Source: Desulfofalx alkaliphila DSM 12257 (lineage in GTDB: Bacteria; Bacillota; Desulfotomaculia; Desulfotomaculales; Desulfohalotomaculaceae). From it: a stretch of DNA of 64,000 bases. Below, piece after piece: positions 1 to 8,783 of this stretch (positions within the stretch are counted from its first letter, which is position 1; every line of letters begins with the position of its first letter). The DNA lies in contig NZ_JONT01000009.1 of assembly GCF_000711975.1 (NCBI RefSeq), positions 34,668 to 98,667 on the forward strand, in the 5' to 3' direction. The notes below the pieces were generated by a model. The model did not search any database. It worked only from the letters and a program-made list of their open reading frames with translations, and was not told the origin of the DNA. The translations under genes were made by a program, and so were the position numbers.

Positions 1-324
1 TTGGCCGCTTTTACCGCAGGTGAGGCAGTCTTGGGGGTGACTAGCCAGCAATAACTCTATAATTGTTTTGCGGGCTTCAATTACTGCAGTTGAATCCGTC
101 CAAACCGCCATGCCCTCCCACACCTTGGTGGCGCAGGATACCTTTAAATCCTTAACATTTTCAACTTCCACCACACAGATGCGGCAACAGGCTGAATTGG
201 TTAATTCCTTTTGATGGCATAGGGTAGGGATAAAAATGTTTAGCTGTTTTGCTGCATCCAAAATGGTGCTGCCAACAGGTACGGTGACAGGGCGTCCATT
301 GATTGTTAACGATACGGTTGACAA
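1..324 (-). CDS. hndD: NADH/NADP-dependent [FeFe] hydrogenase or NuoG-like subunit, N-terminal part (HndD-like), cut by window edge
   Basis: The visible 108 codons encode the plant-type [2Fe-2S] ferredoxin domain found at the N-terminus of HndD/HydA and NuoG proteins: 'TINGRPVTVPVGSTILDAA', then CHQKELTNSACCRIC, and later HPQDCLTCGKSG, which opens the His/Cys-ligated [4Fe-4S] region. The H-cluster domain that would separate a hydrogenase from a formate dehydrogenase or NuoG-like protein lies outside the window. I place the start at a TTG (base 324) because AAGGAGG sits 7 bases upstream and the protein then begins as family members do. It lies 22 bases downstream of hndC on the same strand, so the two are cotranscribed and probably form one complex passing electrons between NAD(P)H, ferredoxin and the catalytic subunit. 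Identity as HndD rather than another NuoG-like protein is an inference from hndC. Confidence 0.8.
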   Translation of the reverse strand, partial: MSTVSLTINGRPVTVPVGSTILDAAKQLNIFIPTLCHQKELTNSACCRICVVEVENVKDLKVSCATKVWEGMAVWTDSTAVIEARKTIIELLLASHPQDCLTCGKSGQ

Positions 325-346
325 GATAATTCCTCCTTCAGCAGCA

Positions 347-2122
347 CTATTTCTTGACTATGGCATTAAACTTGCACCTCTGCCTGCAGTTGTCACACTT
401 AATACATTTGGCGGTATCAATGGCATGGGGCTTTTTCTTTTCACCGCCGATGGCCGCTACGGGACAAGAGCGGGCACATAGGCCGCAGCCGATACACTTG
501 TCCCTTTCAATACTGTAAACCAATAAATTAGAACAAACACCGGCGGGGCACCGCTTATCAAATATGTGGGCTCGGTATTCATCAATAAAGTATTTTAGGG
601 TGCTCAATACCGGGTTAGGGGCACTTTGACCCAATCCGCACAGGGAGGTGGAGCTAATTACCCTAGCCAATCGCTCCAACTGCTCCAAATGCTCCGGCTG
701 TCCTCTGCCTTCACATATCCGGCTGAGGATATCTAACATGGCACCGGTTCCCTGCCGACAGGGGGTACACTTGCCGCAGGACTCTGCCTGGGTAAATTTT
801 AAGAAAAACCGGGCCAGGTCTACCATACAGGTACCTTCATCCAGCACCACCAAACCACCTGAGCCCATCATGGCGCCCACCTCATTTAGCGACTGATAAT
901 CCACCGGCTTATCTAAATATTGTTCCGGTATGCAGCCCCCTGAGGGTCCGCCGGCCTGAACGGCTTTAAATTTCCGGTTGTTGAGAATGCCTCCGCCTAT
1001 GTCAAAGATGATATGCCGCAGGCTTGTCCCCATGGGAACCTCCACCAGGCCGGTGTTTACTACCTGGCCGGTCAGTGAAAAAATTTTAGTGCCGCTACTG
1101 TTTGCAGTGCCGATGGTGGCGTATTCTTTGCCGCCCATCTGAATAATTTTGGGCACGTTGGCAAAGGTTTCCACGTTATTCAGTGTGGTGGGTTTTCCCC
1201 AGAGGCCTTTTTCGGTGGTGCGGCCTCTTTTGAATTTTGGCATACCCCGTTTGCCCTCTATGGATGCAATTAATGCGGTGCCTTCCCCGCATACAAAGGC
1301 TCCGGCACCGGCTTTAATTTTTATATGAAAGTTAAACCCGGTGTTTAAAATGTTATCTCCTAAAAAACCATGTTTGACCGCCTGGGAAATGGCAATATTT
1401 AGCCGCTTTATTGCCATTGGGTACTCGGCACGCACATAGATATAGCCCTTATCTGCACCGGTGGCGAAACCGCAGATGGCCATACCTTCCAGTACCGAGT
1501 GAGGATCACCTTCCAATATGCTGCGGTCCATAAATGCACCGGGGTCGCCTTCGTCGGCGTTGCAAACCACGTACCTCTGGTTGGTAATCTGGGCATTTAA
1601 GGCCCCCTGCCACTTTATACCGGTGGGGAAACCTGCACCGCCCCGGCCCCGCAGCCCTGAAGTTTTTATTTCATCCACCACCTCTTGTGGTGTCATGGCG
1701 GTCAGCACTTTTTTTAGTCCTTGATACCCCCCCACCGCCATGTAATCATTAATATCTTCCGGGTTGATTTTTCCACACTTGTCTAAAACTAATTTGTGCT
1801 GCAGACGGTAAAAGGGGATATTATCGTAACCGGCAACCGGTTGCCCCTTATTTTTATACAAGAGCTTGGCCACCGGCTGATTATTATATATTGATTTTAA
1901 AATAGCACTGACATCGGCTTCGGTAACCTTGGCGTAAAAAGTCTTATCCGGTTCGATGGTAACTATGGGACCTTGCTCACAAAAACCATGGCACCCAACG
2001 GGCTTTATTATTATTTTATCCTTTAGACCTTGTTTTTCTGCCTCGCTCTTTAGTAATTCCAATATTTTAAGTGAGCCGGAGGAGGTGCAGCCGCCGGTGC
2101 ATACGCATACTGTTTTCTTCAC
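347..2122 (-). CDS. hndC: NuoF/HndC-type NADH-binding flavoprotein subunit of a soluble hydrogenase complex
   Basis: About 591 residues with the full HndC layout. It starts with a thioredoxin-like [2Fe-2S] domain (CVCTGGCTSSGS, later GCHGFC). The NuoF core follows, with FMN/NADH motifs GRGGAGFPTG and GAGAFVCGEGTALIASIEG and a [4Fe-4S] site ESCGKCTPCRQGT. Two C-terminal [4Fe-4S] ferredoxin motifs end it (CIGCGLCARSCP and CIKCDNCRQRC). Such subunits take electrons from NAD(P)H and feed a partner [FeFe] hydrogenase or similar catalytic subunit, in some systems by flavin-based bifurcation. A GTG start at 2122 is preferred over the ATG at 2155 because AGGAAG lies 6 bases before it and nothing like a ribosome site precedes the ATG. 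No NuoE-like (HndA) gene precedes it; an unrelated phosphoesterase is upstream. Confidence 0.9.
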   Translation of the reverse strand: MKKTVCVCTGGCTSSGSLKILELLKSEAEKQGLKDKIIIKPVGCHGFCEQGPIVTIEPDKTFYAKVTEADVSAILKSIYNNQPVAKLLYKNKGQPVAGYDNIPFYRLQHKLVLDKCGKINPEDINDYMAVGGYQGLKKVLTAMTPQEVVDEIKTSGLRGRGGAGFPTGIKWQGALNAQITNQRYVVCNADEGDPGAFMDRSILEGDPHSVLEGMAICGFATGADKGYIYVRAEYPMAIKRLNIAISQAVKHGFLGDNILNTGFNFHIKIKAGAGAFVCGEGTALIASIEGKRGMPKFKRGRTTEKGLWGKPTTLNNVETFANVPKIIQMGGKEYATIGTANSSGTKIFSLTGQVVNTGLVEVPMGTSLRHIIFDIGGGILNNRKFKAVQAGGPSGGCIPEQYLDKPVDYQSLNEVGAMMGSGGLVVLDEGTCMVDLARFFLKFTQAESCGKCTPCRQGTGAMLDILSRICEGRGQPEHLEQLERLARVISSTSLCGLGQSAPNPVLSTLKYFIDEYRAHIFDKRCPAGVCSNLLVYSIERDKCIGCGLCARSCPVAAIGGEKKKPHAIDTAKCIKCDNCRQRCKFNAIVKK

Positions 2123-2209
2123 CGCAATCTTCCTTTCGCCTGGCATTAGGGCCATGGGTTCATTTTTCTACATTCTTATTGAAACACATTTGAAAGACTT
2201 TGTTAAGTT

Positions 2210-2235
2210 ATAAAACCACCGGGGGGTGGTTTTAT
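2210..2235 (-). terminator. Hairpin overlapping the phosphoesterase stop codon
   Basis: An 11-bp inverted repeat, ATAAAACCACC and GGTGGTTTTAT, with a GGGG loop. It covers the last codon of the minus-strand phosphoesterase and is followed on that strand by an AT-rich stretch, so it probably ends that transcript before hndC. Confidence 0.6.
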
Positions 2236-2774
2236 AGTTGGCATTCCTTAATTACTTTGTTTTTTACAATGTCTATTAGCTTAACGGTGCCATCTTCTAT
2301 TAAGGCTGCAGAATGAATGCCGTCCTTTGGCAGTGCTGTACTGCCGGGGTTGATTATAGTTAAATCATGGTACTTGGTAATACTTTTAATATGGGTGTGG
2401 CCGTAAATAAATATGTTGGCCTTAATTTTCTTGGCCATCTCAATATATTCACTGCTTTCTTTGGTAAAGCCATGGCATAAAAGTATTTTATAGCGATCTA
2501 TATGTAAAAAGACATATGGGGTTTGGATGGGGTGATCAATGACCATTTGATCTACGTGGGCATCGCAGTTGCCCTGGGTAAAGACCATGTTATTCAGGGA
2601 ATTAATTTTTTCTGCCAATTCCTTTGGATTATACCCTTGGGGCAGTGGGTTTCTGGGGCCGTGATACAAAATATCTCCCCCGTGAAGGATATAGCTGCAA
2701 TCTCCCAAGGCTTTCAGTGCCATATTAAAGTACAGCAGGCTGCCGTGTGTGTCGCTGATTACTCCGATCTTCAT
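2232..2774 (-). CDS. YfcE/MJ0936-family metallophosphoesterase
   Basis: A 180-residue calcineurin-like phosphoesterase. Metal-ligand motifs are in family order: an N-terminal DTHGS, HGGDILYHG, a GNCD motif, CHGF, and a C-terminal GHTH followed by NPGS. These enzymes bind two metal ions and cleave phosphodiesters or phosphomonoesters; the physiological substrate of this subfamily is usually unknown. The length fits the family. The ATG is preceded by GGAGGG with 8-base spacing. It is a single gene between hndC (downstream, same strand) and the divergent salvage operon, and it ends in its own hairpin, so it is probably expressed alone. Confidence 0.88.
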   Translation of the reverse strand: MKIGVISDTHGSLLYFNMALKALGDCSYILHGGDILYHGPRNPLPQGYNPKELAEKINSLNNMVFTQGNCDAHVDQMVIDHPIQTPYVFLHIDRYKILLCHGFTKESSEYIEMAKKIKANIFIYGHTHIKSITKYHDLTIINPGSTALPKDGIHSAALIEDGTVKLIDIVKNKVIKECQL

Positions 2775-3041
2775 AAAGTTTACCCTCCGAATTTATTTAA
2801 TGTATCTTTATCAAGGTGGTCTTGGGCTGGGAAGCCCCCCATAATAAATTTGGTATAGGGCTACAAAATCCTTTTAATATGTTGGCTAATAAAAGAAAAT
2901 ATTAACCGGGAATTCATAAACCCGGCTTGGCTGCCGGTAATGAAATTGTTGGCAATATGAAAGGAAATTGTCGCCAACGGGGCGAATATTTGGTGAATAG
3001 GTAGGCATGCTATCTATAATTTTTAAATTGGAGGTATGTAA
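2775..3041. promoter_or_regulatory. Divergent intergenic region upstream of the salvage operon
   Basis: Non-coding. It holds an imperfect inverted repeat GTTGGC-AAT / ATT-GTC-GCCAAC around 2948-2978 and a TATAAT at 3015-3020. The best -35 match, TTGGTG at 2990, is 19 bases away, which is long. If that -10 is used, the 5' leader of the operon would be very short, with GGAGG at 3030. I looked for a SAM riboswitch because of the gene content and did not find its conserved core. Confidence 0.3.
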
Positions 3042-3845
3042 ATGTCTGTTTCAATGGCAATCATTGGGGGAACAGGGGTATACGACCCCAACATCCTCTC
3101 AAATATTCGCGACGTAACAGTGGACACGCCTTACGGCCAGGTAACGGTGAAGGTGGGAGAGTACCAGGGGCGTGAGGTGGCTTTTATGAATCGTCACGGG
3201 GCCGGGCATTCGGTACCGCCACACTTAATTAATTACCGGGCTAACATTGCCGGTTTAAAAATTTTAGGGGTAAAAAGTATTTTGGCCACCGCTGCGGTGG
3301 GCTCCCTTAATACAGCCATGAAACCCGGGGACTTTGTTTTTGTAGATCAATTTTTAGATTTTACCAAATCACGGGTGCAGACCTTTTTTGAAGGGGGCGA
3401 GCAGGGGGTAATTCACGCAGACGTTACCGAGCCCTATTGTGCTGAAATGCGTAAGATAATGGCCCAGGTGGCTGAAAAGAATGGCTTAAGCTACCATCAG
3501 GGAGGGGTCTATGTAACCACCGAGGGGCCCCGGTTCGAAACACCGGCAGAGATTAAAATGTATCGTCAATTGGGTGGTGACCTGGTGGGTATGACCAGTG
3601 TGCCCGAGGTGGTGCTGGCCCGGGAGGCGGAGATGTGTTATGCCACCGTTTGCATGGTAACTAACTTTGCCGCCGGCATATCTCCCACTAACCTTACCCA
3701 CCAAGAGGTTTTGGATGTGATGGCAGAAAATGCTGCAAACTTGCGGCAGTTAGCCATGGGCACCATGGCACTTTTAGCACCGGATCGACAGTGTACTTGT
3801 CACACTGCATTGGGTGGACCGATACATGAACTGCTGAAAGGATGA
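3042..3845 (+). CDS. mtnP: MTAP/PNP-family phosphorylase, probably S-methyl-5'-thioinosine phosphorylase
   Basis: A 267-residue trimeric-type purine nucleoside phosphorylase of the MTAP branch. Seen: GGTGVYDP phosphate-binding start, NRHGAGHSVPPH, TEGPRFET, and GMTSVPEVVLAREA. At the position where human MTAP has the adenine-binding Asp (TDYD) this protein has TNFA, so Asn replaces Asp, as in 6-oxopurine enzymes such as PNP and MTI phosphorylase. With a deaminase (mtaD) in the same operon, I infer that it phosphorolyses methylthioinosine, or deoxyinosine-like products of 5'-deoxyadenosine, to the 1-phosphate sugar used by MtnA. It may still be annotated as MTA phosphorylase. It is first in the operon, with a good GGAGG 7 bases before the ATG. 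Confidence 0.87.
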   Translation: MSVSMAIIGGTGVYDPNILSNIRDVTVDTPYGQVTVKVGEYQGREVAFMNRHGAGHSVPPHLINYRANIAGLKILGVKSILATAAVGSLNTAMKPGDFVFVDQFLDFTKSRVQTFFEGGEQGVIHADVTEPYCAEMRKIMAQVAEKNGLSYHQGGVYVTTEGPRFETPAEIKMYRQLGGDLVGMTSVPEVVLAREAEMCYATVCMVTNFAAGISPTNLTHQEVLDVMAENAANLRQLAMGTMALLAPDRQCTCHTALGGPIHELLKG

Positions 3846-3851
3846 TAGTCA

Positions 3852-4934
3852 TTGAAAACAATGTTGTGGGAAGACGGGGCATTAAAAATACTTGATCAAA
3901 CCAAATTGCCTGCGGTAACTGAGTATATAGTGGCAAGGGATGTAAAGACCGTTGCAGATGCCATTCGTCGGCTCAGTGTGCGGGGGGCACCGGCCATCGG
4001 CGCCGCTGCGGCCTACGGTGTGGTCATAGGGGCCAAGGCCATAAATGAGCCGGACCTAAATAAATTTATGGCTCAGTTAGAAAAGGTGGCAGTGGAACTG
4101 ACCTCCACCCGCCCCACTGCGGTAAATTTACGGTGGGCAGTGGAGCGGATGTTAAACAAGGTAAGGGGACGCAGTGATTTAAGTACTGCTGACGCTAAGC
4201 AAATACTGTTGGAAGAGGCGCACAAAATCTTCTGTGAGGATTTAGAAGCCAATAGGCGGATGGGTGAACACGGCCAGCACTTAATACCCGACGGGGCCGG
4301 CATTATTACCCACTGCAATGCAGGGGCCCTGGCCACGGCCGGTTTTGGTACAGCCCTGGGGGTTATACGGGCAGCACACCGGGCCGGCAAAAAAATTCAT
4401 GTTTACGCCGATGAAACCCGACCCTTGCTCCAGGGTGCGCGGTTAACGGCCTGGGAGATGAAACAGGAAGATATTCCTGTCACCTTAATTACAGACAACA
4501 TGGCAGGTTACTTGATGTCCCAGGGAAAGGCGGACGTGGTAATTGTGGGGGCCGATCGGATTGCTGCCAACGGTGATGTGGCCAATAAAATTGGTACCTA
4601 CAGTTTAGCTGTGCTGGCCCAAGCCCACGGCATCCCCTTTTATGTGGCCATTCCCCTTTCTACCTTAGATTTAAGTTTGCCATCGGGGGATCAAATACCC
4701 ATTGAACAAAGGGCAGAGGATGAGGTAACTAGCTTTGGGGGCACCCAGGTGGCACCTGCCGGTGTTAAGGTGTGGAACCCGGCCTTTGATGTTACCCCTA
4801 ACAGATTGGTCACTGCCATCATCACTGAGCGTGGTGTAGTGCGGCCGCCCTACAATGAAAATTTACGCCGCATTGTGGAAGAAGGGGACTATCTATCTGA
4901 CGATATATGTATCGGGGCAAATCCCGCAAAATAG
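3852..4934 (+). CDS. mtnA: S-methyl-5-thioribose-1-phosphate isomerase
   Basis: A 360-residue eIF2B-like aldose-ketose isomerase. Typical motifs are SVRGAPAIG near the N-terminus, HCNAGALATAG with the catalytic Cys, DETRPLLQGARLTAWE, and GADRIAANGDVANKIGT with the catalytic Asp. It converts 5-methylthioribose-1-phosphate, and in related pathways 5-deoxyribose-1-phosphate, to the ribulose-1-phosphate form. That product would be the substrate of the class II aldolase two genes downstream. The start is a TTG at 3852, 9 bases after AAAGGA, and lies 6 bases after the phosphorylase stop. The next ATG (3861) is too far from the ribosome site. Confidence 0.93.
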   Translation: MKTMLWEDGALKILDQTKLPAVTEYIVARDVKTVADAIRRLSVRGAPAIGAAAAYGVVIGAKAINEPDLNKFMAQLEKVAVELTSTRPTAVNLRWAVERMLNKVRGRSDLSTADAKQILLEEAHKIFCEDLEANRRMGEHGQHLIPDGAGIITHCNAGALATAGFGTALGVIRAAHRAGKKIHVYADETRPLLQGARLTAWEMKQEDIPVTLITDNMAGYLMSQGKADVVIVGADRIAANGDVANKIGTYSLAVLAQAHGIPFYVAIPLSTLDLSLPSGDQIPIEQRAEDEVTSFGGTQVAPAGVKVWNPAFDVTPNRLVTAIITERGVVRPPYNENLRRIVEEGDYLSDDICIGANPAK

Positions 4935-4949
4935 TACAGGAGGGTAAAT

Positions 4950-6206
4950 ATGCAAAATTACTTAGTTAGGGACATCAACCTGGCCCCCGAGGGGCGACTG
5001 AAAATAGATTGGGTCAGAGCTCATATGCCGGTACTTAATGCCATTCGGGAAGAATTTGTCCGGGAACAGCCCTTTAAAGGCTTGAAGATTGCAGTAAGCA
5101 TTCACCTGGAGGCCAAAACCGCCTACCTGGCAGAGGTGTTGGCAGCAGGGGGGGCTGATGTTTCCATTTCCGGTTCTAACCCCTTGTCAACCCAAGACGA
5201 CGTTGCTGCGGCCTTGGCCAAGGCCGGCATAAAAGTATATTCCTGGTACCGGGCCACCGATGAAGAATACAAAGATCATTTACTTAGAGTATTGGATAAT
5301 AAGCCGGACCTTGTCATTGACGACGGGGGAGATTTGATACACCTCTTGCACACCGAGCGCAGGCATTTAATTGCTAACATTAAAGGCGGCTGTGAAGAAA
5401 CCACCACCGGCGTGCTGAGGTTGCGCTCACTTGAACGGGAAGGTAAGCTGGGCTTTCCCATGATTGCCGTTAACGATGCTTACTGTAAGTATTTATTTGA
5501 TAATCGCTATGGCACCGGGGAATCTGTTTGGTCGGGGATTATGCGCACCACCAATTTAATTACCGCCGGCAAAACTGCTGTGGTAATGGGCTACGGATGG
5601 TGTGGTAAAGGTATTGCCATGCGGGCAAAGGGCCTGGGCGCCAAAGTGATTGTCACCGAAATAGATCCGGTAAAGGCCATAGAAGCCCATATGGATGGCT
5701 TTACAGTGATGAACAGTTTAGAGGCAGCAAAACACGGCCATATATTTATTACAGCCACCGGATGTAAAGATGTGCTGCAAGGTGAGCACTATGAAGTGAT
5801 GCAGGATGGGGCAATTATGTGTAACGCCGGTCATTTCGATGTGGAAGTTAATAAGCCACAATTAAAAGAAAGGGCAGTTAAGGTCCGCACAGTGCGCAAG
5901 GATATTGAAGAATATGAGATGGCCGACGGCCGCAGGCTTTACCTCTTGGCTGAAGGAAGGTTGGTTAACCTGGCTGCCGGTGACGGCCACCCTGCGGAGA
6001 TTATGGATATGTCCTTTGCCCTGCAAGCCTTGTCTGCCAAATATGTGCTGGAACAGGCAGGTAGCTTAGAGAACCGGGTTTACGATGTTCCGGCAGAAAT
6101 TGATGCCCGGGTGGCCAACATTAAACTGGAGTCCATGGGCATTAAAATTGATAAGCTCACACCCGAACAGGCAAAATATATCAATGCCTGGAATCATGCC
6201 CAGTAA
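4950..6206 (+). CDS. ahcY: S-adenosylhomocysteine hydrolase (possibly using S-inosylhomocysteine)
   Basis: A 418-residue NAD-dependent SAH hydrolase. It shows the short archaeal/thermophile-type sequence without the insert of eukaryotic enzymes. Motifs include [11 protein letters not shown], the NAD-binding [36 protein letters not shown] and a C-terminal tail ending near INAWNHAQ. It splits SAH into homocysteine and adenosine. In methanogens with an operon-like partner deaminase, homologues act on the deaminated form S-inosylhomocysteine; the mtaD gene here makes that possible but sequence alone cannot decide. Start ATG with AGGAGGG and good spacing, 15 bases after mtnA. Confidence 0.95.
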   Translation: MQNYLVRDINLAPEGRLKIDWVRAHMPVLNAIREEFVREQPFKGLKIAVSIHLEAKTAYLAEVLAAGGADVSISGSNPLSTQDDVAAALAKAGIKVYSWYRATDEEYKDHLLRVLDNKPDLVIDDGGDLIHLLHTERRHLIANIKGGCEETTTGVLRLRSLEREGKLGFPMIAVNDAYCKYLFDNRYGTGESVWSGIMRTTNLITAGKTAVVMGYGWCGKGIAMRAKGLGAKVIVTEIDPVKAIEAHMDGFTVMNSLEAAKHGHIFITATGCKDVLQGEHYEVMQDGAIMCNAGHFDVEVNKPQLKERAVKVRTVRKDIEEYEMADGRRLYLLAEGRLVNLAAGDGHPAEIMDMSFALQALSAKYVLEQAGSLENRVYDVPAEIDARVANIKLESMGIKIDKLTPEQAKYINAWNHAQ

Positions 6207-6220
6207 TCTGCTGATGTTGG

Positions 6221-6892
6221 GTGGTGCAAGTATTGGCAGTTAAATTGACGGTGGAAGAAGCCAGGGAAAAGGTAGCTAAAATGGGCCAAAAAATAGGTGC
6301 ATCCAGTTTGGTGCTGGGCACCTGGGGAAATATTTCCTGTTATCTGCCCCAAGAAGAGCTGGTGGTCATTACCCCCAGCGGAGTGGCATACGAAAATATG
6401 AGGCCTGACATGACAGTGGTGGTAAATATAGACGGTGGGGTGGAAAAGGGAGAGCTAAGGCCTTCCAGTGAAATTAAAATCCACTTGGCCGTTTACAAGG
6501 AGCGGGCCGATATTGGAGCCATAGTTCATACGCACAGCATGTATGCCAGCGCCCTTGCGGTGTCAGGCATACCCATTCCACCCATATTGGAAGATATGGC
6601 TGCATTAATAGGCGGTGGGGTGCCGGTGGCAGAGTATGCCAGGGCCGGAAGCCGGCGGCTGGCTGAGAATGTAGCCAAGGTAATGGGAAAGACCAATGCG
6701 GTCTTAATGGCCAATCATGGGGTGCTGGCATTTGGTAGGGATTTACAGGAAGCAATGAATACCGCCGTGATGGTGGAAAGGTGTGCCCAAATATACGCCG
6801 TTGCCCTGCAAGTTGGCAAACCCACTGCCATAGATGAGGGTGATGTGCTTGCTTTAAGGCAGTTCTACCTTAACCAATATGGGCAAAGATAA
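6221..6892 (+). CDS. Class II aldolase/adducin family protein, probable 5-(methylthio/deoxy)ribulose-1-phosphate aldolase
   Basis: A 223-residue zinc-dependent class II aldolase (fuculose-phosphate aldolase family). It has GNISC in the substrate-phosphate region, SSEIKIH with the catalytic Glu, HTHSMYA with zinc His residues and a later NHG His. In an operon with the phosphorylase and MtnA, and with no mtnB/W/X/D genes, it most likely cleaves the ribulose-1-phosphate to dihydroxyacetone phosphate and methylthioacetaldehyde (or acetaldehyde from the 5-deoxy substrate). This matches the DHAP shunt known in Rhodospirillum and some E. coli. A GTG at 6221 is given; a TTG at 6233 has a better-spaced GGTGG and may be the true start. 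The other reading is MtnB dehydratase, which belongs to the same fold family. Confidence 0.85.
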   Translation: MVQVLAVKLTVEEAREKVAKMGQKIGASSLVLGTWGNISCYLPQEELVVITPSGVAYENMRPDMTVVVNIDGGVEKGELRPSSEIKIHLAVYKERADIGAIVHTHSMYASALAVSGIPIPPILEDMAALIGGGVPVAEYARAGSRRLAENVAKVMGKTNAVLMANHGVLAFGRDLQEAMNTAVMVERCAQIYAVALQVGKPTAIDEGDVLALRQFYLNQYGQR

Positions 6893-6909
6893 TATAGGGA
6901 GGTACATAT

Positions 6910-8208
6910 GTGTCTAATATAATTATTAGAAATGCAGATATTGTCACCATGGATAAAGAGAGCGGCATTATATCAAAGGGTGAGATACATATATCGGACG
7001 GTACCATACAGTGGTTGGGCCAAGGGTCTTTGGCCCCTGAAGATTTTTCTGCCGATATAGAAATTGACGGCAGCGACATGGTGGCCATGCCCGGCTTTAT
7101 AAACTGCCACACCCATGCGGCCATGACCCTATTGAGGGGTTATGCAGACGACCTGGAGCTGATGGAGTGGTTAAACGAAAAAATATGGCCCCTTGAAGCC
7201 AAATTAACCGGCGAAGATATTTATTATGGCAGTTTATTGGCCTGTATAGAGATGATAAAATCCGGCACCACCACCTTTGCGGACATGTACTTTTTCATGG
7301 ATCAGGTTGCCAAGGCCACAGGTGAAAGCGGCATGAGGGCGGTATTATCCCGAGGTCTCATTGGCATTGCCCCCCATGGAATGCAAGCCCTGGAAGAAAA
7401 CAAAGAGTTTATCAAACAGTATCACCTTTCTTCTGCCGGAAGGATTACCGCCATGTTCGGTGCCCACGCTCCGTACACCTGCCCCCCTGAATACTTGGAA
7501 AAGGTGATGGAAGCAGCCGATGAATTGAAGGTAGGTATACATATTCACCTGGCTGAGACCTTGACGGAACACCGGGATATTTTAAAGCAGTACGGAAAGA
7601 CACCCATTCAACATGTGGACAGCCTGGGATTGTTTAATTACCATACCATTGGTGCCCATTGTGTGCATGTGGACGATACAGACATCAAAATACTGGCTGA
7701 TAAAAATGTCGGTGTGGCACACAACCCGGAAAGCAACATGAAACTGGCCAGTGGCATAGCACCGGTCAATAAAATGATTCAGGCGGGCGTAACGGTGGGC
7801 TTGGGTACTGACGGTGCCTCCAGCAACAATAACCTTGACATGTTGGAAGAGATGCGCAGTGCCACACTGTTACAAAAGGTATCTACCATGGATCCCACTG
7901 TACTGCCGGCCTATGATGCACTGGAAATGGCCACGGCAAAGGGAGCCAAGGTGCTGGGCTTAGAGGAGCAGGTGGGCCGACTTAAACCGGGCATGCGGGC
8001 GGATTTGATACTGGTGGATTTTAACAAGCCGCACCTATACCCTAGGCACGATGTTTATGCCCACCTGGTATATGCAGCCCAAAGTTCCGATGTGGATACT
8101 GTAATTATAGACGGCCAATTGGTGATGCAGAACCGAAAGGTGCTTACCGTAGATGAAGAAGAGGTGCTAAGAAAAGTAAAAGAATGTACCGAAAGGCTAA
8201 TATCCTAG
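6910..8208 (+). CDS. mtaD: 5'-methylthioadenosine/S-adenosylhomocysteine deaminase
   Basis: A 432-residue amidohydrolase of the MtaD/SsnA/DadD group. Zinc-site motifs are in order: NCHTHAAMTLLRGYADD, HIHLAET, GAHCVHVD, and GTDGASSNNNLDM. It hydrolyses the 6-amino group of methylthioadenosine, SAH or 5'-deoxyadenosine, giving inosine analogues. This supplies the substrate expected for the TN-type phosphorylase that opens the operon, and possibly S-inosylhomocysteine for AhcY. GTG start at 6910 with GGGAGG 7 bases upstream; an ATG two bases earlier is out of frame. It is the last gene of the operon; hairpins follow it. Confidence 0.92.
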   Translation: MSNIIIRNADIVTMDKESGIISKGEIHISDGTIQWLGQGSLAPEDFSADIEIDGSDMVAMPGFINCHTHAAMTLLRGYADDLELMEWLNEKIWPLEAKLTGEDIYYGSLLACIEMIKSGTTTFADMYFFMDQVAKATGESGMRAVLSRGLIGIAPHGMQALEENKEFIKQYHLSSAGRITAMFGAHAPYTCPPEYLEKVMEAADELKVGIHIHLAETLTEHRDILKQYGKTPIQHVDSLGLFNYHTIGAHCVHVDDTDIKILADKNVGVAHNPESNMKLASGIAPVNKMIQAGVTVGLGTDGASSNNNLDMLEEMRSATLLQKVSTMDPTVLPAYDALEMATAKGAKVLGLEEQVGRLKPGMRADLILVDFNKPHLYPRHDVYAHLVYAAQSSDVDTVIIDGQLVMQNRKVLTVDEEEVLRKVKECTERLIS

Positions 8209-8233
8209 AAATAAACTTGGCTTGGCACCATAT

Positions 8234-8284
8234 AAGACTAGGCTAGCTTGCTGGCTTAGTCTTACAATGCTTTTAGGAAGCATT
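8234..8284 (+). terminator. Two hairpins after the salvage operon
   Basis: AAGACTA (8234-8240) pairs with TAGTCTT (8257-8263). Just after it, AATGCTT (8266-8272) pairs with AAGCATT (8278-8284) and is followed by ATTT. The T tract is short, so this may be an inefficient terminator. Confidence 0.45.
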
Positions 8285-8332
8285 ATTTAGTATTGAGGTT
8301 TCAGTGATACTGTTTAAGGGTAATGGGAATTT

Positions 8333-8635
8333 ATGTCAACATTTTATAGTTTGGGAAGTCTTGTATTCGGTCTTATAGCATGGATTGTTCCATTTATGGC
8401 AATAAGCCGGTATAACGGAAAAACAAACAGTATGGTTTTTTGTCCCCTCAGCTTTAGCTGTTGTGCCATAGCGCTGGTTTTGCAAATATTTGAAATTAAG
8501 CACCGGGTACAGATTGAAGATTGGGCTGCAATTATGGATACAATTGGCCCATTGTCATGGGTGTCTGTGATACTTGTGGTAATAACAATTTTTCTTAATG
8601 TTATTGCAATCAATATTCGCAAAACAAACAATTAA
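8333..8635 (+). CDS. Small integral membrane protein, function unknown
   Basis: 100 residues with three hydrophobic segments: roughly 5-25, 35-53 and 73-92. Short polar loops include the sequence SRYNGKTN and a middle stretch with Glu/Asp. I do not recognise the family. The ribosome site is weak (GGGAA 4 bases before the ATG), but the codon usage and membrane pattern look real, and it is bounded by hairpins on both sides. It is transcribed alone or by read-through from mtaD. Confidence 0.6.
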   Translation: MSTFYSLGSLVFGLIAWIVPFMAISRYNGKTNSMVFCPLSFSCCAIALVLQIFEIKHRVQIEDWAAIMDTIGPLSWVSVILVVITIFLNVIAINIRKTNN

Positions 8636-8697
8636 ATGTAATTAAACGTAATAAGCAAATTGCTCGCAAGCTCAACAAAAGCCCTGGGAGCAAAATA

Positions 8698-8719
8698 AGC
8701 ACCAGCATATGCTGGTGCT
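8698..8719 (+). terminator. Perfect 22-bp palindrome terminator
   Basis: AGCACCAGCAT directly followed by ATGCTGGTGCT, then ATAATTTTTCT. The GC-rich stem and T tract fit a factor-independent terminator for the upstream small membrane protein gene. Confidence 0.75.
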
Positions 8720-8783
8720 ATAATTTTTCTATTTTCAAAATTATGGAGACCGGAATTGTAGTGGCCCACGACCCTACCGGTCT

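Noticed and set aside
2159..2231. Promoter of hndC between the phosphoesterase and hndC
   Set aside because: No convincing -35/-10 pair at proper spacing could be found; the leader is AT-rich so weak matches are expected by chance.
2795..2885. SAM riboswitch upstream of the salvage operon
   Set aside because: A TTTATCAAG-like stretch at about 2807 first suggested the SAM-I P1/P2 region, but the rest of the core (the GATGAAACC region and flanking helices) is absent.
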